Part shown: positions 1-9,609 of the stretch, piece after piece
Layout: every line of letters begins with the position of its first letter
How positions within the stretch are numbered: the stretch's first letter is position 1
Assembly: GCF_001761465.1 (NCBI RefSeq)
Contig: NZ_CP017479.1
Span: 1,178,001 to 1,242,000 of the forward strand
Length of the DNA stretch: 64,000 nucleotides
DNA from: Flavobacterium gilvum
Lineage (GTDB): Bacteria; Bacteroidota; Bacteroidia; Flavobacteriales; Flavobacteriaceae
Direction of reading: 5' to 3'
Notes under the pieces: model-generated
Database searches by the model: none
The model's input: the letters and a program-made list of their open reading frames with translations, nothing else
Told to the model about the DNA's origin: nothing
Translations under genes and position numbers: made by a program

Positions 1-740
1 CTGCTTTGGCTGCGAATCCTTCCAATGTTGCGGGTGCTGCTGCTTTGCTGGAATCTGCAAATGTTGAGTTGGTTCGTCCGGAAGAAGTAAAAGCCTATGA
101 GGTTGGGTATCGTTCTGTAATTAACAATGATTTGTCGATTGATCTGAATGCGTATTATAATCAATACAATCATTTTCTAAATACTTCGAGAGTTGCGGGT
201 GTTTACTATGGAGATGTAAATGCACCTCTTAATTTGTCGGATCCATTAAGTCCGGTTTATGCTTTGACGAGAACCGATAGAAGAATTTATCAGGTGTATA
301 CCAATACTAATGCCAATGTTTCATCTTATGGTTTTGGTGCCGGATTGTCCAAAAAAGTATATAAAGATTTTGAATTAGGAGTAAATTATAATTATTCGGA
401 ATTGGATTTTAATCAAGCAGATGATCCAGGATTTGTTACAGGATTCAACACTCCGAAACACAGGGTGAAAGCTTCGTTTGGAAATGCGAGATTGTTTAAA
501 AATTTTGGATTTAATACTAATGTAAGATGGAATTCGGAATATTTATGGCAATCTTCTTTTGCTGATGGAATGATTCCTCAAAACACCGTGGTTGATGCTC
601 AAGTGAATTATGCTGTTCCGAAATATAAATTACTGTTCAAATTGGGAGGAACAAACATAGGAGGCAAGGATTATATTCAGGTAATCGGTGCGGGATATAT
701 AGGGCAACAATGGTTTGCTTCATTGACTATTAATCCGTAA
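1..740 (+). CDS. TonB-dependent outer-membrane receptor, C-terminal part (5' end outside window)
   Basis: The reading frame is open from the first bases and has no ATG near the edge, so the gene begins upstream. The visible ~245 residues alternate amphipathic beta strands with aromatic residues, as in the last strands of a TonB-dependent receptor barrel (for example YEVGYRSVINNDLSIDLNAY and VNYNYSELDF), and end in a strand finishing WFASLTINP. Such receptors import large substrates across the outer membrane using TonB energy. The next gene starts 36 bp downstream and encodes a surface-type lipoprotein hydrolase, so the two may be co-transcribed and act on the same substrate. The plug domain, which would help name the substrate, is not in the window. 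Confidence 0.85.
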   Translation, partial: ALAANPSNVAGAAALLESANVELVRPEEVKAYEVGYRSVINNDLSIDLNAYYNQYNHFLNTSRVAGVYYGDVNAPLNLSDPLSPVYALTRTDRRIYQVYTNTNANVSSYGFGAGLSKKVYKDFELGVNYNYSELDFNQADDPGFVTGFNTPKHRVKASFGNARLFKNFGFNTNVRWNSEYLWQSSFADGMIPQNTVVDAQVNYAVPKYKLLFKLGGTNIGGKDYIQVIGAGYIGQQWFASLTINP

Positions 741-776
741 TAAAAAAAGACAAGTCAAAACTTAAAAATATAGAGT

Positions 777-2246
777 ATGATGAAAAATTTCAAATGGTTG
801 CTTCTGGCTTCTTTAAGCTTTGTGGCATGTAATAATAACGATGACGATTCGGCTCCGGCAGAAGTTCCTATCACTCCAGGGTCTGCATCTTTTGCAAAAT
901 ATGTGGCGTTGGGAGATTCTTTTGCAGCTGGATATAGTGATGGAGCTCTTTTTAAAGCAGGTCAGCAAAATTCGTATGTAAATATATTGGCACAACAATT
1001 TATGCCTGCTGGAGGAGTCGCAATTACCACGCCATTAATGTCTGATAATATTGGGGGATTGTTGTTGGGGGGTAATGTGATCGCTGGGCCGCGTTTGTAT
1101 TTCAATGGAAAAGCTCCAGTATCGGTTACGGGAACTCCAACAACCGAAGTGACCAATCATTTAACCGGGACTTTTAATAATCTAGGAATTCCGGGCGCCA
1201 AAAGTTATCATTTGGTAGCGGCAGGGTATGGGAATACTGCCGGGGTGGCTTCTGGGAAAGCAAATCCGTATTTTGCACGTTTTTCAAGCTCGCCATCAAC
1301 AACAGTTTTGGCAGATGCAATGGCGCAGTCTCCAAGCTTCTTTACTTTGTTTATAGGAGGAAATGATGTTCTGGCTTATGCTACATCAGGAGGAGTAGGT
1401 GTAAATCAAACCGGAAATATGGATCCTTCGACTTATGGCTCAAATGATATTACCGATCCTACCGTTTTTGCAAATGTTTATGGCGCTTTGGCGACCAGTT
1501 TAACAGCCAATGGAGCAAAAGGTGCAGTCGCTAATTTGCCTTATGTGACGACTTTGCCTTATTTTACAACGGTACCATACAATCCCGTTCCGCTTGATGC
1601 TGCGACTGCGAATCAGTTGAATGCTGGATATGCACAATACAATGGTGGTTTACAACAAATGGTTGCCAATAAATTACTGACTGCAGATGAGGCGGCCAGA
1701 AGAACGATAAAATTTGCTGCGGGTAATAATGCGGTGGTTATTGTTGATAGTTATTTGACAAACTTGTCAGCTTTTGGCCTGCCTTCCTATAGACAAGTAA
1801 CAAAAGAAGATTTGGTTGTGTTAACTGCAAGAACATTTATCGGTACAACTGTCGGTGGTGATCCAACAAAAATAAATGGGGTCTCTGTTCCGTTGGCAGA
1901 TCAATGGGTGCTTTCTAAGGATGAGGTCAAAGAAGTTCAGGTGGCGACAGACGCTTATAATAAAACAATTGTTTCGGTTGCAGATTCAAAAGGATTGGCA
2001 ATGGTTGACACAAAATTGGCGATGACGCAATTGTCAACTTCCGGAGTTCGGTTTGGGAATTTTCATATGACAGCTGCTTATGTAACTGGAGGAGCTTTTT
2101 CCTTAGATGGTGTTCATCCGAGTCCAAGAGGATATGCTTATATAGCAAATCTTTTTGTGAGTGCCATTAATGCAAAATATGGTTCAACTTTAAGAACAAC
2201 AGATTTGTCGCAGTACCAAATTCAGTATCCGGCGGTCATACAATAA
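777..2246 (+). CDS. GDSL/SGNH-family hydrolase lipoprotein
   Basis: The protein starts with a lipoprotein signal (hydrophobic stretch ending SFVAC, Cys at about residue 18) followed by an Asn/Asp-rich linker, so it is probably anchored in the outer membrane or exported to the surface. SGNH hydrolase blocks are visible: ALGDSFAAG with the nucleophile Ser near residue 48, FIGGNDVL (block III Gly/Asn) and DGVHPSPRG (catalytic Asp and His) near the C-terminus. The family cleaves ester bonds of lipids or acylated polymers; the substrate here is unknown. Two ATG codons stand in tandem at 777 and 780 and the second may be used. It follows the TonB receptor closely and ends at a clear terminator, suggesting a two-gene unit. 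Confidence 0.85.
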   Translation: MMKNFKWLLLASLSFVACNNNDDDSAPAEVPITPGSASFAKYVALGDSFAAGYSDGALFKAGQQNSYVNILAQQFMPAGGVAITTPLMSDNIGGLLLGGNVIAGPRLYFNGKAPVSVTGTPTTEVTNHLTGTFNNLGIPGAKSYHLVAAGYGNTAGVASGKANPYFARFSSSPSTTVLADAMAQSPSFFTLFIGGNDVLAYATSGGVGVNQTGNMDPSTYGSNDITDPTVFANVYGALATSLTANGAKGAVANLPYVTTLPYFTTVPYNPVPLDAATANQLNAGYAQYNGGLQQMVANKLLTADEAARRTIKFAAGNNAVVIVDSYLTNLSAFGLPSYRQVTKEDLVVLTARTFIGTTVGGDPTKINGVSVPLADQWVLSKDEVKEVQVATDAYNKTIVSVADSKGLAMVDTKLAMTQLSTSGVRFGNFHMTAAYVTGGAFSLDGVHPSPRGYAYIANLFVSAINAKYGSTLRTTDLSQYQIQYPAVIQ

Positions 2247-2267
2247 GCTTGATTTTATAATATCGAT

Positions 2268-2302
2268 AAAACCACCCGTTTATGACGTGGTGGTTTTTTT
2301 TA
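2268..2302 (+). terminator. Rho-independent terminator after GDSL lipoprotein gene
   Basis: AAAACCACC at 2268-2276 pairs with GGTGGTTTT at 2289-2297, and a T run follows. It lies 22 bp after the stop of the GDSL gene. Confidence 0.85.
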
Positions 2303-2384
2303 GTAAAGAAAGCAGTGTTTTAATAGTTTAAAACTGCCTTGTAATCAATTCAATAAAAAAATAGGTTTTTTTATAAAAAAAATA

Positions 2385-2414
2385 TTGATTTTATATTTTA
2401 AAAAATTATCTTTG
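2385..2414 (+). promoter_or_regulatory. Bacteroidota-type promoter of atpD
   Basis: TATCTTTG at 2407-2414 matches the Bacteroidota -7 motif TANNTTTG. A TTG at 2385-2387 sits exactly 19 bp upstream, the expected spacing to the -33 motif. Transcription would start near 2421 and give a leader of about 80 nt before atpD. Confidence 0.65.
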
Positions 2415-2496
2415 CGCTCTGAAAAAAGTATCCATTTCGATGAGTTTCGGTGGGCTGTATTTCATGAACCTAAATAGCTATTTAATAAATACATAA

Positions 2497-4008
<1,512 letters not shown>

Positions 4009-4015
4009 TAAACAG

Positions 4016-4073
4016 TTTATTGTTTGTAGTTTGTTGTTCAACAGCAAACCATAAACAACAAATCATAAACAAT
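4016..4073 (+). repeat. Heptamer array with dyad symmetry between atpD and atpC
   Basis: Three 7-bp units (TTTATTG, TTTGTAG, TTTGTTG) at 4016-4036 are followed after 9 bp by four complementary units (AAACCAT, AAACAAC, AAATCAT, AAACAAT) at 4046-4073. The whole can fold into a long weak hairpin. It is too AT-rich to be a usual terminator and ends 5 bp before the atpC start. Confidence 0.75.
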
Positions 4074-4078
4074 AAAAG

Positions 4079-4360
4079 ATGATTTTAGAAATAGTATCAC
4101 CAGAAGCGAAATTATTTTCAGGAGAAATCACCTCTGTTTCTGTTCCAGGAGTGGATGGACGTTTTCAAATGTTGAATAATCACGCGCCAATAGTATCTTT
4201 GTTGCAAAAAGGAACGGTTAATATTACTGCTCCTAGTTTTAATCTAGACGAAGAAACTGCAAGTTTATTTACCAAAATAAACGATCAGAATTATACTTTG
4301 GAAATTAACTCAGGAACTCTTGAGTTAAAAAACAATAAAGTAATTGTTTTAGCAGACTAA
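4079..4360 (+). CDS. atpC: F1Fo ATP synthase subunit epsilon (short form)
   Basis: The 93-residue protein begins MILEIVSPEAKLFSGE and contains the N-terminal beta-sandwich domain of epsilon (VPGVDGRFQMLNNHAPIVSLL). The C-terminal helical hairpin found in longer bacterial epsilon subunits is absent, as is usual in Bacteroidota. Epsilon joins the central stalk of F1 to the c-ring. It lies 70 bp after atpD, separated only by the heptamer array, and ends 21 bp before a strong terminator, so the two form one transcript. Confidence 0.95.
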   Translation: MILEIVSPEAKLFSGEITSVSVPGVDGRFQMLNNHAPIVSLLQKGTVNITAPSFNLDEETASLFTKINDQNYTLEINSGTLELKNNKVIVLAD

Positions 4361-4381
4361 GACAATCGAGTTATAAAATGA

Positions 4382-4413
4382 AAATGCCTGACGAAAGTCG
4401 GGCATTTTTTTTG
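4382..4413 (+). terminator. Rho-independent terminator of atpDC
   Basis: ATGCCTGAC and GTCGGGCAT form a stem around a GAAA loop (one G-T pair), followed by eight T. Confidence 0.9.
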
Positions 4414-4469
4414 GCTATAATTCATCTGATTTCTTTTGTTTCCAAATAAAAACCATTGCTTACTTTTTA

Positions 4470-4566
4470 TCCCTGATGGAAGCGGCATCTCCCGATTTAG
4501 AAAAACAAGGCTTTTTTTAGCCGTAGTTTTTGTTAATCGGGAATATAGGGGACAGCAGGAAACCAT
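4470..4566. repeat. Diverged copy of an interspersed palindromic repeat
   Basis: The element opens with CCCTGATGGAAGCGGC and closes with GGGGACAGCAGGAAACCATG. TCCCGATT (4490-4497) and AATCGGGA (4535-4542) form an inverted repeat around an inner GGCT/AGCC hairpin. The ends match those of the element at 34904-34983 (GATGGNAG, GGACAGCNGGAA, CCATGTTT), so they are two copies of one family. It fills the 365-bp gene-free stretch 4361-4725; the rest of that stretch is AT-rich with no gene. Confidence 0.65.
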
Positions 4567-4725
4567 GTTTGTAAATCAAGCCAATTGTTTCGATCCTTAT
4601 TAAGATAATTGCTTTGTCGTTGATATTGTGTAAAATAAAGAAGGTTGTAAAAGAATTACAGTAATATTTTGTTTAACTTTACTAAATTAGTTTTTCCAGT
4701 TTATAGTAATTTAAATTTATAGAAA

Positions 4726-5850
4726 ATGAAAAATAATAGTTTTTTAGTATTTCTTTTTTTATTGATAAGCGCTATAGGTTTTTCTCAGGTATACACCAAT
4801 AAGGTTGTAGGGAAAAAAAACGCTGAGTTATTGGATAGTCTTAAAGTTCAGGAGTATCCTTATGCTTTGCCCATTTGGGGAGACAAAGCTACCAAAAAAG
4901 GTTTCCAATTGCCGTATTCGGCAGGTGTTTCGCTAAATTATTTTTGGCAGGAATCTGAGATGACGTTCAAAAATTTGGAGGTTGGTTTCAATAATGGGCC
5001 AATGTATAATCTGGATCAGATTGTGCGTTTTCACAGTGCCAAAGTTAGCGGTTCTGCACTCAATGTAAGGCCGGATATTTGGTTGTTTCCTTTTTTGAAT
5101 GTATATGGAATTTTGGGAAAAGCTGATATGTCCACAAATATTAATGCCGGGGTTTGGGTTCCCGATGCGGATAATAATTGGACAGAAGTATTGCCTTTCA
5201 ATACTAAAACCAATTTTGATGGGACCACTTTTGGGTTGGGTTTGACTCCTACCATAGGTATAGGAGGTGGATGGCTTGCTCTTGATATGAACGTTGCCTG
5301 GACGGATATCCCTCAACTAGAAAAACCAGCGATGAGTTTTATATTTGGGCCAAGAGTAGGGAAAACATTCAAACTGGCCAAGCCGGAAACAAATATTGCG
5401 GTTTGGGCTGGAGCTTTTAGAGTTCATATAAAAAGCGAAACAAAAGGATCACTGCCTTTGTCTGACATATTTCCTTCTGATGGAAGCGCACAGAGTAAAG
5501 TGGATCAGGCTCAAGCAAAAGTTGATGAGAAGCAAACTAACGTAAATAATTGGTGGAATAGCTTGTCTAATGCCGAACAAGCAAAACCTTCTAATAAAGC
5601 CAAGTATGAAACAGCTAATAGAGCTTTGGAAGCCGCTGGTAATTTGTTGAATGGTATCGATGGGGCATTAAGTACTCTTGGAGATTCTTCGGTGCAATAT
5701 TCTCTTGAAAAATCTCAGACAAACATGTGGAATTTTATTTTAGGATCGCAATATCAGTTTAACAGACATTTTATGCTCCGTGCCGAATGTGGTTTCCTTG
5801 GAACAAGAACTCAGTTTATGACTAGTTTTCAATATCGTTTCGGGTTGTAG
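4726..5850 (+). CDS. Putative outer-membrane beta-barrel protein with helical insert
   Basis: A signal peptide is visible (hydrophobic core ending AIGFSQ, cleavage near residue 20). The following sequence alternates glycine/aromatic-rich strands (GLGLTPTIGIGGGWLALDM, FIFGPRVGKTF) and the chain ends in a terminal strand FQYRFGL with the aromatic pattern of outer-membrane barrels. Residues ~250-310 form a lysine/alanine-rich, probably coiled-coil insert (QAQAKVDEKQTNVNNWW). I do not recognise a named family. It is followed 55 bp later by a second signal-peptide-bearing membrane protein on the same strand. It could be a transporter or an assembly component; no function is claimed. Confidence 0.7.
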   Translation: MKNNSFLVFLFLLISAIGFSQVYTNKVVGKKNAELLDSLKVQEYPYALPIWGDKATKKGFQLPYSAGVSLNYFWQESEMTFKNLEVGFNNGPMYNLDQIVRFHSAKVSGSALNVRPDIWLFPFLNVYGILGKADMSTNINAGVWVPDADNNWTEVLPFNTKTNFDGTTFGLGLTPTIGIGGGWLALDMNVAWTDIPQLEKPAMSFIFGPRVGKTFKLAKPETNIAVWAGAFRVHIKSETKGSLPLSDIFPSDGSAQSKVDQAQAKVDEKQTNVNNWWNSLSNAEQAKPSNKAKYETANRALEAAGNLLNGIDGALSTLGDSSVQYSLEKSQTNMWNFILGSQYQFNRHFMLRAECGFLGTRTQFMTSFQYRFGL

Positions 5851-5905
5851 TCTAGTGATGATATAAAATGAATCTTTTTTCAAGAAAATTAATAAATATC
5901 ATTAC

Positions 5906-6652
5906 ATGAAAAAACTTTTATTCGTCATCACTTTATTTTTTAGTTTTCATACAGCGGAATCCCAAGTGATAATGTCTTTGATTTTTGGAGACAAATTGAA
6001 CTCGCCGAATATCGAATTTGGTTTGGATGGTGGTGTCAATTTTTCGAGTATTTCGAATTTGGATTCAGATTATAAAAGAGACTTCAATTTGGGGTTTTAT
6101 TTTGATTTTAATCTAAAGAACCCTTCTTGGATTTTTAACACCGGAGTAATTGTAAAATCAACAATGGGAGCCAAAGATATTGCTGTTTATTCGTTGCATG
6201 ACGATAAACTAGATGCTGTATTCGCCGAAGGATCCGTTAAAAGAAATATAAACTACTTCAATGTTCCTTTGACTATTAAATACAAGTTTGACAATAATAT
6301 TTATGTCAAAGCAGGAACGCAATTGGGATTGTTGTCTACAGCCCATGATTTATTCCGTCAAAACTATAATGGGGAAGATGTAGAGTACAAAAACAACATA
6401 CGCGACAAAATCCATGTTGTTGATGCAGGTTTGCTTGTTGGTGCCGGATATCGAATAAAAACCAAATACGGTATGAATGTTGGCCTGTCATATTATTATG
6501 GCTTGGTACCGCTTCTTAAGGGGGATAACAGTCCTACTCAATACAATCGTTCGTTATATGTAACGGCAGGCCTGCCAATAGGCAAAGCCAAAGCTGCTAA
6601 AAGAGCGGCTGAAAAGGAAAAGAAGGAGGCTGAAGGCAGTAAAAGTAATTAG
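5906..6652 (+). CDS. Outer-membrane beta-barrel protein (PorT-like fold)
   Basis: The N-terminus is a signal peptide ending AESQ. The body resembles the outer-membrane beta-barrel type common in Bacteroidota, with FGLDGGVNFSSISN near the start, strands such as YVKAGTQLGLLST and VGAGYRIKTKYGMNVGLSYYYG, and a closing strand LYVTAGLPIG. A short basic/acidic tail rich in Lys, Ala and Glu follows the barrel (about 20 residues), which is unusual at this position. Function is unknown. It is probably co-transcribed with the preceding gene and ends before the palindrome at 6674. Confidence 0.7.
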   Translation: MKKLLFVITLFFSFHTAESQVIMSLIFGDKLNSPNIEFGLDGGVNFSSISNLDSDYKRDFNLGFYFDFNLKNPSWIFNTGVIVKSTMGAKDIAVYSLHDDKLDAVFAEGSVKRNINYFNVPLTIKYKFDNNIYVKAGTQLGLLSTAHDLFRQNYNGEDVEYKNNIRDKIHVVDAGLLVGAGYRIKTKYGMNVGLSYYYGLVPLLKGDNSPTQYNRSLYVTAGLPIGKAKAAKRAAEKEKKEAEGSKSN

Positions 6653-6673
6653 CTGTTAGTGAATTATCGTTCC

Positions 6674-6707
6674 AAGACCTAACAGGTTTTTAAAACCTGT
6701 TAGGTCT
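6674..6707. terminator. Perfect 34-bp palindrome, likely bidirectional terminator or repeat
   Basis: AAGACCTAACAGGTTTT is followed directly by its reverse complement. It lies between the convergent genes ending at 6652 and 6757. It lacks a long T run, so termination is inferred from position. The same palindrome is common in Bacteroidota intergenic DNA as far as I know. Confidence 0.6.
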
Positions 6708-6756
6708 TGCTGGAAAACAACAATGTTTTATTTCAGTTCTTGATTCACATTAGGTG

Positions 6757-6963
6757 TCAATCTTTAACATATTCTATTATGTCAGCCGGTTGACACTCCA
6801 ATGTTTCACAAATCAATTCCAAAGTAGAAAAGCGAATAGCTTTCGCTTTTCCAGTCTTCAGAATCGAAAGGTTTGCAGTTGTAATTCCAATTTTTTCTGC
6901 CAATTCATTAGAACGCATTTTGCGTTTGGCAAGCATAACGTCAAGGTTTACTATTATCGGCAT
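6757..6963 (-). CDS. Small XRE-family HTH regulator (YozG-like)
   Basis: The 68 residues are a single Cro/C1-type helix-turn-helix domain: an N-terminal strand MPIIVNLDVMLAKRKM, the recognition region LAEKIGITTANLSILKTGKA, and C-terminal ICETLECQPADIIEY. Proteins of this exact size and C-terminus are usually encoded next to a DUF2975 membrane protein, and that is the case here: the upstream gene ends 3 bp before this start. The pair probably forms a membrane-coupled regulatory unit of unknown signal. Confidence 0.9.
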   Translation of the reverse strand: MPIIVNLDVMLAKRKMRSNELAEKIGITTANLSILKTGKAKAIRFSTLELICETLECQPADIIEYVKD

Positions 6964-6966
6964 AAT

Positions 6967-7851
6967 TTAAATTGTTAGTTCGTTTTCTTCTTCTAATGTT
7001 TGTCCTCTTTTTATGAGTTTAGTTAATAATACCAATACCGCACCCAAAAGGATTATGTAAATATTCATATCAACAGTTGGATTAAATGAGACTCTAATAT
7101 TTTCAAAATAACCATCTTTTAATGATTGTAAAACATGTGGAGTTATAGTGATGTTTCCAAATAATTTCCTGTCAATAAAAACATAAATTAAAGGTATTAC
7201 TTGGGAAAAAAGCATTAAAAAACCAAGATTGGAAATATATTTTGAAAGAACTTTTGAGAAATAAATTTCTTTGGCTAATTCTTTTAAGATTTTTGCTAAA
7301 AAAAACATTTGCATTATATAAAAAAGAAAATTTATTGGACTTCTTAATCCTAAAACTATGTTTGTAAAAGAATCACCGGTTTTTATACTTAAATATTGAG
7401 TGTTTCCATCATTTACATATTTGATAAATTTAAAACTAGGTTTAAGGTTTTTGTAATTTCCGTTTTCTTCAATTGAAATGGATTGAAATTTTTTGCCTTC
7501 AGGAAAAGGCACAGCAACATCATATAGATTTATGGCTTTTGCTTTTTTGTTTTCTTTTAAAAACATATTGTTTATAGAAGGATAGGAGTCTTCGGCAACT
7601 ATACCCATATATTTTTCATTAATTTTAATTGAATCAGGAATTTGTAAAGTTAGTTTAACTGGGACTAACGATCCTTCAGAATTTTTATTCCCAATAGTTG
7701 TCCAAGAATTATCATCGTATTTATAAATATATTGCCCATCATTACCAAAAAATTTTGCAGATAGACTAATTATAAAAATTACGGTTGCAACGATAAAACA
7801 AAATAGTACCATAAAGTACATAAATGAAGCAATGTATTTGGTTGTTCTCAT
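6967..7851 (-). CDS. DUF2975-type membrane protein
   Basis: I place the start at the ATG at 7851 (MRTTKYIASFMYFMV) because the open frame upstream of it would run into the divergent bioF promoter. The protein has an N-terminal membrane segment (ALFCFIVATVIFIISL type), a ~130-residue extracytoplasmic part and three further hydrophobic segments near the C-terminus (NFLFYIMQMFFLAKIL, GFLMLFSQVIPLIYVF, IYIILLGAVLVLL). This four-helix layout and the tight coupling with the XRE gene identify it as DUF2975-like. It is longer than typical members because of the extracytoplasmic insert. Role inferred: partner of the adjacent repressor. Confidence 0.7.
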   Translation of the reverse strand: MRTTKYIASFMYFMVLFCFIVATVIFIISLSAKFFGNDGQYIYKYDDNSWTTIGNKNSEGSLVPVKLTLQIPDSIKINEKYMGIVAEDSYPSINNMFLKENKKAKAINLYDVAVPFPEGKKFQSISIEENGNYKNLKPSFKFIKYVNDGNTQYLSIKTGDSFTNIVLGLRSPINFLFYIMQMFFLAKILKELAKEIYFSKVLSKYISNLGFLMLFSQVIPLIYVFIDRKLFGNITITPHVLQSLKDGYFENIRVSFNPTVDMNIYIILLGAVLVLLTKLIKRGQTLEEENELTI

Positions 7852-7959
7852 AATTGATTTAAGTTTAGCTATCTGTAAAAATACAAAAATTATCGAATAA
7901 CAATAATTAAATATTAAAAAACAATTATTGTGTTGAAATTTTATTCCAATGAGATTTTC

Positions 7960-7967
7960 TACATTTG
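7960..7967 (+). promoter_or_regulatory. Candidate -7 promoter element of bioF
   Basis: TACATTTG fits TANNTTTG. The bioF ATG begins at 7974, about where transcription should start, so the mRNA may be leaderless or nearly so. I see no good -33 motif at the standard 19-bp spacing. Confidence 0.4.
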
Positions 7968-7973
7968 TATTAT

Positions 7974-9128
7974 ATGAAATCATTTCCGAAATCTTTGTCT
8001 ATTAAATTGCAACAACGAAAAGAGGCTAATGCTTTTCGTTTTTTGCCTGTATGTAATAATTTAATTGATTTTGCTTCGAATGATTATATAGGTTTTTCAA
8101 AATCGGAAAACATTTTCGATGCAACCCATCAATTTTTGTTGGATAAAAATATCAAAATCAATGGAGCAACGGGTTCTCGATTGCTCTCAGGAAACCATTC
8201 TTTATACACCGAAACTGAAAATTACATTTCTCAATTTCATCAAGCGGAATCGGCCTTGATATTCAATTCTGGTTATGATGCCAATGTTGGTTTCTTTAGT
8301 GCGGTTCCCCAAAAAGGAGATTTGATTTTGTATGATGAATTGTGTCACGCTTCAATTCGCGACGGAATCCAATTATCGAATGCGAAGTCTTATAAATTCA
8401 AACACAATGATTTTGAGGATTTGGAACGGTTAATTTCAAAACCATCAACCATCAACCATCAACCATCAACCATTTACATCGTAACCGAATCTGTTTTTTC
8501 GATGGATGGGGATTGCCCCAATATGGAAGAATTGGTGTCTGTTTCAGAAAAGCACAATTGTTATTTAGTGGTTGACGAAGCCCATGCTTTGGGTGTTTTT
8601 GGAGAAAAAGGAGAAGGGCTGATTCAGCATTTGCATTTGCAGGACAAAATATTTGCCAGAATTATGACTTTTGGCAAAGGTTTAGGCTGTCACGGAGCTG
8701 TTGTTTTGGGTTCATCAGCATTGAAATCGTATCTCGTTAATTTTGCGCGAAGTTTCATTTATACGACGGGACTTTCGCCTCATTCGGTTGTCACTATTTT
8801 GATGGGATATCATCATTTGGGAAAAGATAAAAATGCGCTGGAGGCACTTCGAGATAATATTGTTTTTTTTAATCAGGTGAAAAAAATGCTTGGTTTGAGT
8901 CCGCTTTTCATTCGAAGTAAATCGGCTATTCAAAGTGTCATTATACCGGGAAATGAAAAAGTCAAAAGTATTGCCCATTCACTTCAGCAAAATGGTTTTG
9001 ATGTCAAAGCGATACTTTCGCCGACAGTCCCCGAAGGACAGGAGCGACTGCGTTTTTGTTTGCACAGTTATAATAGCAAGGAAGAAATGACTAAAGTGTT
9101 GACGTTGTTAAGTACTTTTGTTTTTTAA
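7974..9128 (+). CDS. bioF: 8-amino-7-oxononanoate synthase
   Basis: BioF condenses pimeloyl-thioester with alanine in the first PLP-dependent step of biotin ring assembly. The 384-residue protein has the alpha-oxoamine synthase hallmarks: NDYIGFS near the N-terminus, GATGSRLLSGNH, the SVFSMDGD and VDEAHALGVFG motifs around the cofactor, and the Schiff-base lysine in TFGKGLGCHGA (K235). The chosen ATG at 7974 follows a candidate promoter; an alternative in-frame start lies three codons upstream. A loop near residues 156-167 is encoded by a perfect heptamer repeat (see 8441-8475). It is the first gene of a biotin operon continuing through bioD and bioA. Confidence 0.95.
   Translation: MKSFPKSLSIKLQQRKEANAFRFLPVCNNLIDFASNDYIGFSKSENIFDATHQFLLDKNIKINGATGSRLLSGNHSLYTETENYISQFHQAESALIFNSGYDANVGFFSAVPQKGDLILYDELCHASIRDGIQLSNAKSYKFKHNDFEDLERLISKPSTINHQPSTIYIVTESVFSMDGDCPNMEELVSVSEKHNCYLVVDEAHALGVFGEKGEGLIQHLHLQDKIFARIMTFGKGLGCHGAVVLGSSALKSYLVNFARSFIYTTGLSPHSVVTILMGYHHLGKDKNALEALRDNIVFFNQVKKMLGLSPLFIRSKSAIQSVIIPGNEKVKSIAHSLQQNGFDVKAILSPTVPEGQERLRFCLHSYNSKEEMTKVLTLLSTFVF
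8441..8475 (+). repeat. Heptamer tandem repeat inside bioF
   Basis: Four exact ACCATCA units are followed by ACCATTT. The unit length is not a multiple of three, so gain or loss of one unit would shift the bioF frame. The repeat encodes the loop PSTINHQPSTI. Confidence 0.9.
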
Positions 9129-9132
9129 ATTT

Positions 9133-9540
9133 ATGGAAGACATTTTCAAATTAATAGGAAGTTATCAATATTCATCAGAAGCAATAATTTTTAAAGGGAA
9201 ATTAGAGTCTGAAGGAATTGAGGTTTTTATGCGGGATAATTTTACTGTTGAAGCAAATCCATTATACAGTAATGCTGTCGGTGGGGTTAAACTTTTTGTC
9301 TATCAAAAGGATTATCATAAAGCTAAAGAGATTATTTCTCAAGTAAGCAAATATTCATTAGATGAAAATGATAAATTGTTAAAATGCCCAAAGTGTAATG
9401 CCGAAGAAATTAATGTTGTAACTTCTGTAAATGATTTTAAATCTCTTGTCTTTTTTGTTTTTTCATTACTCTTATCAATATTTCCATTTTATGTTAATCG
9501 TAAGTACAAATGTAGAAAGTGTAAATTCGAATTTAATTAA
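9133..9540 (+). CDS. DUF2007-type protein with zinc ribbon
   Basis: I use the ATG at 9133 (MEDIFKLIGSYQYSSEA), 4 bp after the bioF stop. The first ~75 residues match the DUF2007 (putative signal-transducing) fold, with VFMRDNFTVEANPLYSNAVGGVKLFV followed by a helix ending in KAKEIISQV. Two CxxC knuckles (CPKCN and CRKCKFEF) flank a hydrophobic segment (LVFFVFSLLLSIFPFYV), so the protein probably sits in the membrane with a split zinc ribbon. Its position inside the biotin operon may only be a co-transcription accident; no biotin role is known to me. Confidence 0.75.
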   Translation: MEDIFKLIGSYQYSSEAIIFKGKLESEGIEVFMRDNFTVEANPLYSNAVGGVKLFVYQKDYHKAKEIISQVSKYSLDENDKLLKCPKCNAEEINVVTSVNDFKSLVFFVFSLLLSIFPFYVNRKYKCRKCKFEFN

Positions 9541-9574
9541 ATAAACCCTTTGTGAAAATTTTAAATCAGTGATA

Positions 9575-9601
9575 ATCCGTTCCATCCGTGTTATCCGTGG
9601 G
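9575..9601 (+). repeat. Nonamer tandem repeat in bioD leader
   Basis: Three 9-bp units of form ATCCGTNNN lie directly before the bioD start in the 69-bp spacer. Function is unknown; similar short-period arrays occur in other spacers of this operon. Confidence 0.7.
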
Positions 9602-9609
9602 CCAAAAAA

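Noticed and set aside
4357..4566. Short minus-strand frame in the atpC downstream gap
   Set aside because: It covers the terminator and the palindromic repeat and has no coding features.
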